From NCBI RefSeq assembly GCF_008642355.1, contig NZ_CP029193.1, positions 7,712,001 through 7,776,000 on the forward strand: a stretch of DNA of 64,000 bases, in the 5' to 3' direction. Numbering within the stretch: position 1 is the first letter of the stretch; every line of letters starts with the position of its first letter. The notes under the pieces are model-generated. The model saw only the letters and a list, made by a program, of their open reading frames with translations. It was not told where the DNA came from and did not search any database. Source of the stretch: Streptomyces venezuelae (GTDB taxonomy: Bacteria > Actinomycetota > Actinomycetes > Streptomycetales > Streptomycetaceae). Made by a program: the position numbers and the translations under genes. Below are positions 26,027-35,551 of this stretch, piece by piece.

Positions 26027-26106
26027 ATGGCCTCCACTGTCTCAACCTGCGGCTCGATCACGCAGTCGGCGGACGGGTACCCGCCGGGAAGGGGTAGAAA
26101 GGAGCC

Positions 26107-26634
26107 ATGGTCGAACCCGTGAAGTGCCCTGAGGACGCGGAAGGCGTCGATGCGGTGACCCGAGCGGTCCTGACGGCGTCGAGACTGCTGGTCGCCGTGT
26201 CGGCGCGGTCCCTCGCGGAGGTCGAGGAACGCGTGACGCTCCCTCAGTTCCGCATGCTCGTCGTCCTGTCGACGCGAGGTGCCACGAAACTGGTCACGCT
26301 CGCCGAGCACTTGCAGGTGGCGCCGTCGACCGCCATGCGGATGGTGGACCGGCTCATCACGGCGGGCCTGGCCGACCGGCGGGTCAATCCCCGCAACCGC
26401 CGTGAGACGTTGCTCCAGGTCACCGACGAGGGGCGGCGGACCGTCGAGACCGTCACCGCCCGGCGCAGGGAGGAGGTCACGGCGATCGTCGAGCGCATCG
26501 ACCCCGGGCAACGCGGGGCTCTGGTCACGGCGTTGACCGCGTTCAACGAAGCCGGCGGTGAGCCGCCGGTGCCGGACGCGGACGGCCGGGAGCCGCATCC
26601 GCTCGGCTGGGCGGAGGCGACGGCAGGGGCCTGA
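26107..26634 (+). CDS. MarR-family regulator
   Basis: The protein has 175 residues with an AAAGGAG ribosome site. The winged HTH reads LPQFRMLVVLSTRGATKLVT, LAEHLQVAPSTAMRMVDRLI, and the wing VNPRNRRETLLQVT. It faces the dehalogenase gene across 80 bases, where CGGGTACCCG (26074-26083) is a perfect 10-bp palindrome and a candidate operator. Control of the dehalogenase by a phenolic or acid ligand is an inference from position. Confidence 0.88.
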   Translation: MVEPVKCPEDAEGVDAVTRAVLTASRLLVAVSARSLAEVEERVTLPQFRMLVVLSTRGATKLVTLAEHLQVAPSTAMRMVDRLITAGLADRRVNPRNRRETLLQVTDEGRRTVETVTARRREEVTAIVERIDPGQRGALVTALTAFNEAGGEPPVPDADGREPHPLGWAEATAGA

Positions 26635-26645
26635 CCGCGGACGCG

Positions 26646-27065
26646 TCAGCGCTGGTGGCCCAGCGGGCACAGTGTCGTGCTTTCGCCGGCCACCGTCTCC
26701 TGCCGGCGCCAGTGCCGGGCGCAGTAGGGGACGTCGCACCCGGCGCAGAAACCCGCGTCGCCTTTGAGGCCCGCCGTGTGGATGCGGGCGAAGGTGCGCG
26801 GATAACGGAAGGCTCTTCGGTAACGTTCCGCGTCGTCGGCCAGAACGTTCTCACCCGCGCCGTTCGTGTACGCGTCGCTCTGCACGGCGAACCACCAGAG
26901 CGAGTGGTTTCTCGAGGCGGCGTAGGCGGCCCGGCCCATCGCGTCCCAGCGCGGCATACTCACGGGATGCGCGCCGGGAGGGGTGAACTCGAGGTGCGCG
27001 ATGTGTGCCTTGCACACGGCGCAGGCCACGTACAGGACGAACATGAGCGAGGGCACTTGTCTCAT
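26646..27065 (-). CDS. Hypothetical protein with zinc-ribbon-like cysteine pairs
   Basis: About 139 residues from ATG 27065; an internal ATG at MFVLYVACAVC is an alternative. Cysteine and histidine pairs are spread through it: CAVCKAHIAH at the front, then CAGCDVPYCARHW and CPLGH at the end, which could hold one or two zinc ions. The middle (ASRNHSLWWFAVQSDAYTNG, FRYPRTFARIHTAGLKGDAG) looks folded and conserved. No named family is recognised. It is convergent with the MarR gene and 222 bases downstream of metE, beyond the metE terminator. Confidence 0.6.
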   Translation of the reverse strand: MRQVPSLMFVLYVACAVCKAHIAHLEFTPPGAHPVSMPRWDAMGRAAYAASRNHSLWWFAVQSDAYTNGAGENVLADDAERYRRAFRYPRTFARIHTAGLKGDAGFCAGCDVPYCARHWRRQETVAGESTTLCPLGHQR

Positions 27066-27246
27066 GGGGCGAGGCCTTGGGGGAGGCGCGAGTACTGCTC
27101 GGTGAACGCATCCTTGCACAGTGCAACGCGGCACAGAACAGGAAGCGGGACGAGCGGGCGATACGCGCCACGGATCGGACACCGCCGAGTACATCACCTC
27201 CGGCACATGACGGCCGACTGCCTCACTGGCCGCCGGGTGGGCACAT

Positions 27247-27284
27247 GTGTGCGGCGCCCCGGTTCGAACCGGAGCGCCGCACAC
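27247..27284 (-). terminator. metE transcription terminator
   Basis: A near-perfect hairpin (GTGTGCGGCGC / GCGCCGCACAC, continuing through CCGGTTCGAACCGG with one C/A mismatch) sits four bases after the metE stop codon. Confidence 0.85.
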
Positions 27285-27287
27285 GCG

Positions 27288-29612
27288 TCAGGACGCGCTC
27301 GTCCCGATCTCCGCACGGACCGTCCTGGCCGCCGCGACCAGGTTCTCCAGTGATGCCCGGGTCTCGGGCCAGCCGCGCGTCTTCAGACCGCAGTCGGGGT
27401 TGACCCAGAGCCGTTCGGCAGGGATGGCGTCGAGTCCCTTGCGCAGCAGGGCGGCGGCTTCCTCGGCGCCGGGGACGCGCGGGGAGTGGATGTCGTACAC
27501 GCCCGGACCCGCCTCGCGCGGGTAGCCGTGGGCGGCGAGTTCGCGCGCCACCTGCATGTGCGAGCGGGCCGCCTCAAGGCTGACGACGTCCGCGTCGAGG
27601 TCGTCGATGGCCTGCACGATGTCACCGAACTCCGCGTAGCACATGTGCGTGTGGATCTGGGTGTCCGGCCGTACCCCGCTGGTGGTGAGGCGGAAGGACT
27701 CGGTGGCCCAGGCCAGGTAGGCGGGGTGGTCGGCGGCGCGCAGCGGCAGCGTCTCGCGCAGGGCGGGCTCGTCGACCTGGATGACCGAGGTGCCGGTCGC
27801 CTCCAGGTCGCCGACCTCGTCGCGCAGGGCGAGGGCGACCTGGCGTGCGGTGTCGCCGAGCGGCTGGTCGTCGCGGACGAAGGACCACGCGAGCATGGTG
27901 ACCGGGCCGGTGAGCATGCCCTTGACGGGCCGATCGGTGAGGGACTGGGCGTACGTCGTCCAGCGCACCGTCATCGGCTCGGGGCGCGAGATGTCTCCGG
28001 CGAGGATCGGCGGGCGCACATAGCGGGTGCCGTACGACTGGACCCAGCCGTGCTGTGTGGCGAGGTAACCGGTGAGCTGTTCGGCGAAGTACTGCACCAT
28101 GTCGTTGCGTTCCGGCTCACCGTGCACCAGGACGTCGATGCCCGTCTTCTCCTGGAACGAGATCACCTCCCGGATCTCGGCCCTGATGCGCTCCTCGTAC
28201 CCGACGCCGTCGATCCGTCCGGCACGCAGGTCGGCGCGGGCCGCGCGCAGTTCACCGGTCTGCGGGAACGAGCCGATGGTCGTCGTCGGCAGCAGCGGCA
28301 GGCCGAGCGCGGCACGCTGGGCGGCCGCTCGCTCCGCGTACGGCTGGGAGCGCCGCGCGTCGGCGTCCGTGACGGCGCCGGTGCGGGCGCGCACGGCCGG
28401 GTCACGCGTGATGGGGGAGCCCGCTCGGGAGGCCAGGTCGGCGCGGTTCGCGGCGAGTTGGGTGGAGATCGTGTGGGTGCCGCGGGCGAGACCGCGGGCG
28501 AGCGTCACGATCTCGGTGGTCTTCTGGCGGGCGAACGCGAGCCACCGCAGGATCTGTGGCTCGATGTCCCGTTCGAGCCCCGTGTCGAGGGGGACGTGCA
28601 GGAGGGAGCAGGACGCGGCCACGTCGACCCGTTCGGCGAGACCGAGCAGGGTGCCAAGGGTGGACAGGGACTTCTCCAGGTCGTTGACCCAGATGTTGCG
28701 GCCGTTGACGACACCGGCGACCAGACGCTTGCCGGGCAGCCCGCCCACGGAGGCCAGCGCTTCGAGGTTGCCGGCGGCAGCCTCCGTGAAGTCGAGGGCG
28801 AGCCCGTCGACCGGGGCCTTCGCGAGAACGGGCAGCGCGTCGCCGAGCCGGTCGAAGTACGACGCGACGAGCAGCTTGGGCCGGTCGGTCAGGGCGCCGA
28901 GGTCGCGGTAGGCGCGCTCGGCCGCGTTGAGGTCGGCGGGCGTGCGGTCCTGGACGAGGGCGGGCTCGTCCAGCTGGACCCATTCGGCGCCCGCCGCGCG
29001 CAGGTCGGCGAGCACCTCCGCGTACACCGGAAGGAGCCGGTCGAGCAGCGTCAGCGGGTCGAAGTCGGCGGCGACGCCGGGCGCGGGCTTGGCCAGCAGG
29101 AGGTACGTGACCGGCCCGACGAGCACGGGCCGCGCCGTCAGCCCGAGCGCACGGGCCTCCTCGAACTCGGTCACCTGCTTGGAGGAGTTGGCGGAGAAAA
29201 CGGTTTCAGGCCCCAACTCGGGAACGAGGTAGTGGTAGTTGGTGTCGAACCACTTCGTCATCTCCAGCGGTGCCACGTCCTGCGTGCCGCGCGCCATCGC
29301 GAAGTAGCCGTCGAGGGCGTCCGCGTCGACGGCGGCGCGGTGCCGCTCCGGGATCGCGCCCACCATCACGGTGGTGTCCAGGACGTGGTCGTAGTACGAG
29401 AAGTCGCCGGTCGGGACTTCGCCGATACCGGCGTCGGTGAGTTCACGCCAGTTGGCGCGACGGAGGTCGGCGGAGGCGGCGCGGAGGGCGTCGGCGGTGA
29501 CGCGGCCCTTCCAGTAGCCCTCGACGGCCTTCTTCAGTTCGCGGTGGGCGCCCTGGCGGGGGTAGCCGTACACGGTGGCCCGTGCTGCCGCGGCTGCGGT
29601 CCTTGTGGTCAC
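27288..29612 (-). CDS. metE: Cobalamin-independent methionine synthase
   Basis: The protein has 774 residues from a GTG with AAGGAG eight bases upstream. The N-terminal half starts [20 protein letters not shown]; the C-terminal catalytic half has [15 protein letters not shown], the [13 protein letters not shown] block, [19 protein letters not shown] (His and Cys zinc ligands) and [13 protein letters not shown] (last zinc Cys). It transfers a methyl group from 5-methyltetrahydropteroyl-triglutamate to homocysteine in the cytoplasm. It has its own leader with a cobalamin riboswitch, so it is expected to be off when B12 is available and the B12-dependent MetH can work. It is followed by a strong terminator and stands alone. 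Confidence 0.97.
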   Translation of the reverse strand: MTTRTAAAAARATVYGYPRQGAHRELKKAVEGYWKGRVTADALRAASADLRRANWRELTDAGIGEVPTGDFSYYDHVLDTTVMVGAIPERHRAAVDADALDGYFAMARGTQDVAPLEMTKWFDTNYHYLVPELGPETVFSANSSKQVTEFEEARALGLTARPVLVGPVTYLLLAKPAPGVAADFDPLTLLDRLLPVYAEVLADLRAAGAEWVQLDEPALVQDRTPADLNAAERAYRDLGALTDRPKLLVASYFDRLGDALPVLAKAPVDGLALDFTEAAAGNLEALASVGGLPGKRLVAGVVNGRNIWVNDLEKSLSTLGTLLGLAERVDVAASCSLLHVPLDTGLERDIEPQILRWLAFARQKTTEIVTLARGLARGTHTISTQLAANRADLASRAGSPITRDPAVRARTGAVTDADARRSQPYAERAAAQRAALGLPLLPTTTIGSFPQTGELRAARADLRAGRIDGVGYEERIRAEIREVISFQEKTGIDVLVHGEPERNDMVQYFAEQLTGYLATQHGWVQSYGTRYVRPPILAGDISRPEPMTVRWTTYAQSLTDRPVKGMLTGPVTMLAWSFVRDDQPLGDTARQVALALRDEVGDLEATGTSVIQVDEPALRETLPLRAADHPAYLAWATESFRLTTSGVRPDTQIHTHMCYAEFGDIVQAIDDLDADVVSLEAARSHMQVARELAAHGYPREAGPGVYDIHSPRVPGAEEAAALLRKGLDAIPAERLWVNPDCGLKTRGWPETRASLENLVAAARTVRAEIGTSAS

Positions 29613-29787
29613 GGAGATCTCCTTCGCGAGATGAATCCCTGAGATCCCGGGGACGGGACGAGAGCGCGAAGGGTGACGCACCGGACGGCCCGGGACCGCG
29701 CGCCGGGCGCGGCCGTCCGTCAGATGTGTTCGCCGACCCGCCCTCGAGGTCACCGGGATATCCGCGCACGAAACGGTTCGGGCACGG

Positions 29788-29990
29788 ACAGCGGGCAGGT
29801 CTTCGGACTCGCGGGCACGTCCTCCGGGGAGGCCTCCTACTGGCCGTCGCTTCCCAGGACCTTGCGTCGGTCCCAGTGCATGTGACGGCGGTCGTTCCCG
29901 CTCACCGCTGCGGGGCAGTCCCGGATTCCCACCGGGTTCCCTCTTGCGACGCTCCCGCCTGGCGGACGGGGCGAACCAGCTGCACCGATC
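29788..29990 (-). ncRNA. Cobalamin riboswitch in the metE leader
   Basis: Read on the minus strand from 29990, the leader contains GAGGGAACCCGGTGGGAATC (J3 and P3 core), GGGACTGCCCCGCAGCGGT (P4-P6), and further on GAGTCCGAAGACCTGCCCG (P2 closing), which are the hallmark blocks of adenosyl/aquo-cobalamin riboswitches. It starts just after a TAAGGT -10 box and ends about 175 bases before the metE start. Control is expected to be down-regulation of metE when B12 is bound, through the ribosome site or termination. Confidence 0.95.
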
Positions 29991-29996
29991 ACCTTA
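29991..29996 (-). promoter_or_regulatory. -10 box of the metE leader promoter
   Basis: TAAGGT on the minus strand (29996 to 29991) lies directly upstream of the riboswitch and would start the RNA at about 29985. No strong -35 is seen 17-18 bases further upstream. Confidence 0.55.
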
Positions 29997-30342
29997 CGGC
30001 GCGCTCCGCCGACGGACCGGGCCGTGTCCGGCATTCGGAGGGTGAGGTGGAACACGTGCGCGATGCGCTTCGGCCACGGGCCGGCAGGGAAGGCGGTACC
30101 CGGTGGCGAACGGCCCGAACAGACCGGCGGCCCGCCCCCGGGGCCAGGCAAGCTACGGAGACATGAACCACGAGACATGAACCGCCACCACGCCGGGGAC
30201 GTTCCACCTCCGGAACCGGCCGGACCAGACGACACCCGTCAACTCACCGACTGCGTCACGGTTCTCGCCGTGCACGCGGCTACGGCGGCGCGATCACCCA
30301 CGACGCACTCCGCACCGCCCGTGACCGAGCGCCTTCTCGCGT
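29997..30342. other. Intergenic region with no supported gene
   Basis: This is about 350 bases between the metE promoter and the PLC-like gene. Small frames are open on both strands, but none has a family motif or a plausible ribosome site. Nothing else recognisable was seen. Confidence 0.6.
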
Positions 30343-32619
30343 TCAGCCGCTGTCGTTCAGCCGCTCTCTGTTGAGGCGGTCGACCGCGCCCGACGCGTCG
30401 CCGATCGTCGCGAAGTCGACGGCGACGAAGTTGACCGGCCGGCCGCGTTCCTTCTCGCAGCGGCGGGCCCGGTCCAGGATGAAGTCGCGTTTGTTGACGA
30501 CGGCGGCGTCGAGACGGCTGCCGCCCATGTCGGTGATGAAGTGGTTCAGCAGGAACAGCCGCTTGCCGGTCCCGCCGCGGTGCGGGACGCAGTTCATCTG
30601 TTCCGGTGCGGTGTACGAGAACGGGGTCTCCATGCCGTACCGGTAGAAGTTGCGGTACCAGGGCGCGGGCCCGTCGGCCTGTTCGGCGAAGACGACCAGG
30701 CGGCGGCCCGAGTCGATCATCTCGCCCAGTGTGGGCCACGGGTGGTTCGGGTCGGCGTCCGGTGTGAACAGCAGCCGCTCGAGGCCCGCCCGGCGGAACG
30801 CCTCCCGTGTCCGTTCGCCGTCGATGGCGTCCTGGACGATGAGGGTGACCAGTTCACCGGGGTGCTCGTCCAGCCAGGTGCCGATCTCGCGCAACGTCTC
30901 CACGAGGGGGATCGCCCCGGCCCGGCACACCGCGTGGCACAGCCACATGCCGGGGCGCGGCGGGTTGGCGCGCTCGGCCAGGCGGGTGATCTGCTCCTTC
31001 ATGTCGGGCGGGAAGTCCGCCTCCCGCAACCGTTCGGCCACCTCCTCGGGGGTCTCCCACGTCTGCGTGTCGATGAGGAGACCGCGGGCCCCGGCATCCA
31101 ACTGGGCGACGATGTCCGGGTCCTGGAGCGGGCCGATGAACCGGTCCGCGGTCGTCGACATGGCGTTGTGCGTGGCCAGGAAGGCGACCTGGTCGTAACG
31201 CCTGTCGCAGAGCGACTCCGAGCCGAGGCAGAGCTCGCGGGCGTCCTTGCCCGCCGCGAGCGGGACCAGCACCGCGCCGATCATCGCGACGGCCACGAGG
31301 GCGCCGCCCGCCGTGCCCAGAACCGCGCTCCGCCGCCGCCCGGTCAGCCGCGCCCCGCGCCGCGCCACGACCTTCTGGTACGCCCACGGCGCCCCCGCCA
31401 GGGCGAGACCCGCAGCCAACGGGAGCGCCGACGTGATCAGTCCCACCGAGAGGAGGGCGTCGGCGGCACCGTGCTGCACGTCGTCCAGGAGTCGGCCCAC
31501 GGAGGGCGGCCAGCTCGACGGCGGACGCATCATCAGGTCCCCGATCTGCCACCGCGCCACGGCGAGGACCACGGCCGACAGCGCACCTGACGCCGCCAGT
31601 GCCGTGCCGACGCGGCGCACCCGCACCGCCCAGGACGCCGAGCCGGTGAAGGCCAGTACGCAGCCCGCGCCGAGGGCGAGCACGCCGGCGATGCCCTGGA
31701 CCCACCCCAGCGCCAGCCTGGTGAAATACCGGGCCTGCTCGGCCGCGCCCAGGTCGACGCCCGCGGCCTTCAGGTCCGGTACGGCGTTCCAGCGCCCGTC
31801 GTCCGTGAGGGCCGACAGGTCCGACACGGAACCGGGCACCCGGTCGCCGAGCGCGTACGGCCCGACCGCGGCCAGCGCCGAGGCCACGTCCCCGGAGCCG
31901 AGCGACGCCTCCACCTGGGGACGCAGGCCTGCGCGTCGGTCCTCCGGGACGGCTCCCATGAGCCACTGCGCCGCCTGCCGCGCCGCAGCGGGTTCGAGAC
32001 GCAGCTCGGGCAGGTTGTCCGGGCGGTGGCCGCGGGAGATGTCGTCCAGAGCGGCCGTCAGCTCCCGCGTGAACGCGGCGAAGTCGGGGGACTCGCGCCC
32101 CTGGGCTGAGGCGACCAGGTCACCGAGGTAGATCTCCGCGAAGCTGCCGACGTTGGTCAGGACGGGCCGCAGGTCCACGGAGAGGCGCAGGCGCGGCTCC
32201 TGCCCGCGCAAGTACGCCACGGCGTGACCGATCTGCTCGTCCACCAGGGTGCGGAGAGTGGCGGGCGGCAGCACGTTCTTCAGGTTCGCCGTCACCTGCG
32301 CCTCGGGCACGGGCAGCCGGCCGAGCAGGTCACGGGTGACGCGTGCTGTCGCGGGGTCGACGAGCACCTCGTCGTACAGCCGCTCGTACGCGCCCTGTTC
32401 GTCCAGCACGGCCTGGTAGAAGACCCGGTTCAGGACCGTCGCGCGGGCGCACCCTGCGAGGACGAGGACGACGGTGGAAAGAGCGAGCACGGCCCAGGCC
32501 GTGGGTCGCAGCGAGGACCGCCACCGCTTCCGCCACGGGCTGCCGACGGCATCGTCCCTGCTCTCCGCGTCGCTGCCACTCACGAAACGATCATCCTCCG
32601 GCGTGCGGCGCGGCGCCAC
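30343..32619 (-). CDS. Membrane protein with C-terminal PI-PLC X-like catalytic domain
   Basis: The protein has 758 residues from GTG 32619 (GAGGGG upstream); a GTG at 32583 is possible. Membrane segment 1 is near residues 40-60, followed by a ~220-residue extracytoplasmic domain (PVLTNVGSFAEIYLGD, rich in helices), then about four more segments (residues ~315-465). Residues ~490-755 form a PI-PLC X-like barrel: VAFLATHNAMS gives the first catalytic His, LLIDTQTWE the metal ligands, MWLCHAVC the second His, and LVTLIVQD a core strand. The catalytic part should face outside. It is the last gene of a three-gene operon. Substrate may be a phosphoinositide-like or glycerophosphodiester lipid. Confidence 0.82.
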   Translation of the reverse strand: MAPRRTPEDDRFVSGSDAESRDDAVGSPWRKRWRSSLRPTAWAVLALSTVVLVLAGCARATVLNRVFYQAVLDEQGAYERLYDEVLVDPATARVTRDLLGRLPVPEAQVTANLKNVLPPATLRTLVDEQIGHAVAYLRGQEPRLRLSVDLRPVLTNVGSFAEIYLGDLVASAQGRESPDFAAFTRELTAALDDISRGHRPDNLPELRLEPAAARQAAQWLMGAVPEDRRAGLRPQVEASLGSGDVASALAAVGPYALGDRVPGSVSDLSALTDDGRWNAVPDLKAAGVDLGAAEQARYFTRLALGWVQGIAGVLALGAGCVLAFTGSASWAVRVRRVGTALAASGALSAVVLAVARWQIGDLMMRPPSSWPPSVGRLLDDVQHGAADALLSVGLITSALPLAAGLALAGAPWAYQKVVARRGARLTGRRRSAVLGTAGGALVAVAMIGAVLVPLAAGKDARELCLGSESLCDRRYDQVAFLATHNAMSTTADRFIGPLQDPDIVAQLDAGARGLLIDTQTWETPEEVAERLREADFPPDMKEQITRLAERANPPRPGMWLCHAVCRAGAIPLVETLREIGTWLDEHPGELVTLIVQDAIDGERTREAFRRAGLERLLFTPDADPNHPWPTLGEMIDSGRRLVVFAEQADGPAPWYRNFYRYGMETPFSYTAPEQMNCVPHRGGTGKRLFLLNHFITDMGGSRLDAAVVNKRDFILDRARRCEKERGRPVNFVAVDFATIGDASGAVDRLNRERLNDSG

Positions 32620-32644
32620 ACCGGCCCCTCAGCGGCGCGGCCCC

Positions 32645-33658
32645 TCAGTCCAGGCACTCCCTCGCCCGGCGGTCCGCCCCGCTGACCAGGTCGACGCGCC
32701 GGCCGTCCCCTTCCTTGAGGACGTACAGCGTGCCGTTCTCGGGGCTCCAGTCGCGCGGCACGAGGAAGACGCGGTCTCCGGAGACGTGGAACAGGCGCAG
32801 CCCGCCGTACTCGTACGCGTACTGGCTCCCCTTCTCGGTGACGTGCCGGAAACAGCTGCCGCCGCCCCGGATCATCAGGTCCTTCTCGCTGAAGACGACG
32901 ACCGCGGGGAACTCGCCGCGGAGCGTCCGCTCGGTCAGCTCGGCGCGGCCCCGGCCCGCGATCGCCGCGTACGACGACACGGCCCAGAACAGGGACAGTA
33001 CGCAGATGAAGAGGGTGAGCCCCCACAGGCGCAGGTCCCGGCGTCCGCGTGTGCGGGCGTACGCGTTGAGCGCGAGGCCACCGATCGCCGTGAGCGGCAG
33101 GAGCAGGTCGAACAGCCAGGGGCTGAGCGGATACAGCGGTACGAGGGCGAGCGGGACGGCCCAGGCGTACCGCAGCACACGGGTGGCGCGGGCCAGCCGT
33201 TCAGGTTCGCCCGCGGTCCAGCGGAGCAGCCCGAGCGTGCCGAGCGCGATGCCGGCCGCGAGCCAGGCGGGGAGGTAGAGGGCGCTGACGCTGCGCAACA
33301 GGTAGTCGCTGGTGGAGAGGTGGAAGACGGTGTCACGCAGTCCGAGCGCCTTGGTCTCGGCATCCGTGCTCGCCCAGCCGAAGTAGAACAGGACGGCGGT
33401 GAGCAACGTGACGAGGGACCCGACGGCACCGACGATCTCCACCCAGCCGATACGGGGCTCGGAGGGGGCGGAGTGTGGGGCGGTGGTGGGGTTCGGTGTC
33501 GGGGAGGGGCTGGGCACGGGGTCGGGAGCGGGTTCTGGACCCGGGTTCGGGGCGGGCGCGGGCGCGGGTGCCGGGGCCGGAGGGGGCCCAGGCGCCGGGG
33601 GCGGGGACGGAGGCGGAGTCGGGGGTGGGGCCGGGGGTGTCGGGTCGGGGGCGGTCAT
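32645..33658 (-). CDS. Proline-rich multi-pass membrane protein
   Basis: The protein has 337 residues. The first ~75 residues are a low-complexity Pro/Ala/Thr tail (PPPAPAPAP style), probably cytoplasmic and flexible. Membrane segments follow: IVGAVGSLVTLLTAVLFYFG, LPAWLAAGIALGTLGLL, a long hydrophobic stretch AWAVPLALVPLYPL then LFDLLLPLTAIGGLAL, and LTLFICVLSLFWAVSSY. The C-terminal ~110 residues (AVVVFSEKDLMIRGGG, YLVKEGDG-like beta strands, ARECLD) form a soluble domain. No named family is recognised. Its start overlaps the upstream stop (ATGA). Confidence 0.75.
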   Translation of the reverse strand: MTAPDPTPPAPPPTPPPSPPPAPGPPPAPAPAPAPAPNPGPEPAPDPVPSPSPTPNPTTAPHSAPSEPRIGWVEIVGAVGSLVTLLTAVLFYFGWASTDAETKALGLRDTVFHLSTSDYLLRSVSALYLPAWLAAGIALGTLGLLRWTAGEPERLARATRVLRYAWAVPLALVPLYPLSPWLFDLLLPLTAIGGLALNAYARTRGRRDLRLWGLTLFICVLSLFWAVSSYAAIAGRGRAELTERTLRGEFPAVVVFSEKDLMIRGGGSCFRHVTEKGSQYAYEYGGLRLFHVSGDRVFLVPRDWSPENGTLYVLKEGDGRRVDLVSGADRRARECLD

Positions 33659-34818
33659 GGGGACGGGGACCTGGACGAGAGGGAAGGCGACGGAGGCTGT
33701 GGCGCTTCGGCCCAGGTGATCGTGAACGCCGCCCGTCGTGTCACCCGCACGCCGTTCTTCGTCACGAGCGTCACATCGATCACCGTCGGGCGGTGGCCCC
33801 CGAAGCCGTTGGGGCCCGGCAGGTCGACGGAGAACCCCGCGTCCTTGCAGCACTTCGTCCTCTCGTTGTCGCTCCCGTAGGGTTCCAGCGTCAGGGGCTC
33901 CGCAAGCTCCGCGGCGCGTAGTTCCACGATCCGGGGCACGTCGGGCCATGTGCCGTGGAAGCCGACCGACGCGTCCGGCGCGACAGTGCGCTCCGTGGCC
34001 GAGATCTTGTTGTCGCAGGCCGCGGTCCCCGCCGGAGCGGACCGGAGCACCACCTGTTCGGAGGGATGCCGCCGGTAGTACGCGACGAAGCGCTGCAGGA
34101 CCGCGAAGGCGTCGCCGTCCTTGCAGAGGTACTCGCTGGTGCCGGGCCGGTAGCCCGCCGCGCGCAGCCCCGCCTCCGCGCGGGTGGCGATGGCCAGGCC
34201 GGCCCGCTCGCCGTGCGCGGCCTTGCAGATGCCGGCGAGCCCTTCGATGACCTTCCAGGCCTGCGGGGTCCCCGAGTCGGGGGGTTGCTTCTCGGGGTCG
34301 GTGGCGCTGTCGTACGGCAGTTGGCACTCGCCACGCTGCAGCAGGTCGTACATGCTGTCCGGCTCCGGCCTGTCGTCCGTGTTGGGGGACTTGGGCCCCC
34401 ACGGCAGCCAGCCGGGCGGCGTCCCGCCCCCACGGTTTCCGCCCCCGCCGTCGTCTCCTCCACTGCCCCCACCCCCGCCGCCGTCCCCCTCCGAGCCCCC
34501 GGTCTGCCAGGACCCGCCGGACGACCCGCCCGTACCTCCCGTCCCCCCGTCCGAACCGCCGCCCGACGACCCGCCGGCGGTATCGTCGCCACCCGTACCC
34601 CCGCTCTCACCCGTCGTGTCGGAGGAGCCACCGCCACCGGTGCTCGTTCCCGTACTGATGCCGCCGTCGGGGGAGCTGCCACCGCCTCCCCGCGCCCCGC
34701 CGCCGGGCGACGCGACACCCCGTATCCCGAAGAACAGCCCCACCACCAGGACGAATCCGATGACGGCGAAGGCCCAGGGCGGCACGCGGTCGGTACCCGA
34801 ACCGAAGCGAACAGCCAT
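33655..34818 (-). CDS. Membrane-anchored protein with long Gly/Ser linker and Cys-containing ectodomain
   Basis: The protein has 387 residues. A membrane anchor (WAFAVIGFVLVVGLFFGI, residues ~14-31) is followed by ~95 residues of almost only Gly, Ser, Thr and Asp, a flexible extracellular spacer. The ectodomain then has YDLLQRGECQLPY, ICKAAHGERAGLAIATRAEA, EYLCKDGDAFAVLQRFVAYY and TKCCKDAGFSVDLPG; its five or six cysteines suggest disulfides. No family name is recognised, though the pattern resembles secreted proteins that display a domain beyond the cell wall. It is the first gene of the three-gene operon that ends with the PLC-like protein. Confidence 0.78.
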   Translation of the reverse strand: MAVRFGSGTDRVPPWAFAVIGFVLVVGLFFGIRGVASPGGGARGGGGSSPDGGISTGTSTGGGGSSDTTGESGGTGGDDTAGGSSGGGSDGGTGGTGGSSGGSWQTGGSEGDGGGGGGSGGDDGGGGNRGGGTPPGWLPWGPKSPNTDDRPEPDSMYDLLQRGECQLPYDSATDPEKQPPDSGTPQAWKVIEGLAGICKAAHGERAGLAIATRAEAGLRAAGYRPGTSEYLCKDGDAFAVLQRFVAYYRRHPSEQVVLRSAPAGTAACDNKISATERTVAPDASVGFHGTWPDVPRIVELRAAELAEPLTLEPYGSDNERTKCCKDAGFSVDLPGPNGFGGHRPTVIDVTLVTKNGVRVTRRAAFTITWAEAPQPPSPSLSSRSPSP

Positions 34819-34901
34819 GACGGCACCCCCGTTTCGCTTACTCCCATGATGCTGCGGAGGGGTGAGGTCCGGAATATTTTCGGCAACTGGGCCCGCGCGG
34901 C

Positions 34902-35426
34902 TCAGCGATGTGCTGGGCGCCAGTACAGCGCGGGGTCGGGGTGGTCGACGAAACCCAGGTCCCGGTACAGCGGCTCGCCCTGTGCGGAGGCGTAGAGGTC
35001 GACGCGGGACGCGCCCCGCGTGTCGAACCAGTCGAGCAGCGTCCGCATGATGGCCCGGCTGTGCCCGCGCCGCCGGTACGCGGGGTCCGTGACGACGCCG
35101 ATCACGTGGCCGACCCGCCCGGTGACGCTGTGCGGACCGGGGAACCACTGCTCGACGGTGCCGATTCCGCAGGCCGCGAGTCCGTGTGCGCCGTCCACGA
35201 CGAGGATGCGCGCGGTGTCGGCCGTCAGCTGCTCCTCCAGTACCGAGGCGAGGTTGCGGCGCCAGTCGTCCTCGACCGACGCGGGGTTGAAGTACTCCTC
35301 GTCGCGGGTCTCGAAGAGCAGCGACCGCAGACGTACGAGCTCGGGCACGTCCGCCGCCGCGGCGCGGCGCACGCGGGCAACGTCGTTGCGGAACACGGTG
35401 AGTTGTTGTCCGTTGGGCTGGTTCAT
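34902..35426 (-). CDS. GNAT-family N-acetyltransferase
   Basis: The protein has 174 residues from ATG 35426 (a GTG two codons upstream is the alternative). The fold is complete: VRRAAAADVPELVRLRSLLF start, GIGTVEQW strand, HVIGVVTDPAYRRRGHSRAI with the acetyl-CoA loop (R-R-R-G-H-S), and ASAQGEPLYRDLGF at the end. It acetylates an amine of unknown identity. A long inverted repeat lies directly upstream. Confidence 0.87.
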   Translation of the reverse strand: MNQPNGQQLTVFRNDVARVRRAAAADVPELVRLRSLLFETRDEEYFNPASVEDDWRRNLASVLEEQLTADTARILVVDGAHGLAACGIGTVEQWFPGPHSVTGRVGHVIGVVTDPAYRRRGHSRAIMRTLLDWFDTRGASRVDLYASAQGEPLYRDLGFVDHPDPALYWRPAHR

Positions 35427-35439
35427 GACCACTACCGTC

Positions 35440-35472
35440 CGGTAAGGGTCTTGTTCAGCACAACCCTTACCG
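35440..35472. promoter_or_regulatory. 10-bp inverted repeat upstream of the GNAT gene
   Basis: CGGTAAGGGT (35440-35449) and ACCCTTACCG (35463-35472) are perfectly complementary with a 13-base spacer. The site begins 13 bases before the GNAT start and is AT-richer than its surroundings. An operator is more likely than a terminator because no gene ends here. The next gene on the plus strand begins 79 bases away. Confidence 0.65.
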
Positions 35473-35551
35473 AAAGGGCGGCGCGGGAGGGCCGGGGAAG
35501 AGAAGGGATTCCCTGTTGATCGCGGGCGGGCGGCCGGGATAGGAAAGCCGC

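Noticed and set aside
27247..27284. tRNA-like element because of the GGTTCGAACC core
   Set aside because: The whole stretch is one long hairpin directly after the metE stop, with no cloverleaf arms; it is a terminator.
29989..30374. Small genes in the gap between metE and the PLC-like gene
   Set aside because: The short frames are Pro/Arg-rich, overlap each other on both strands and have no ribosome site or motif.
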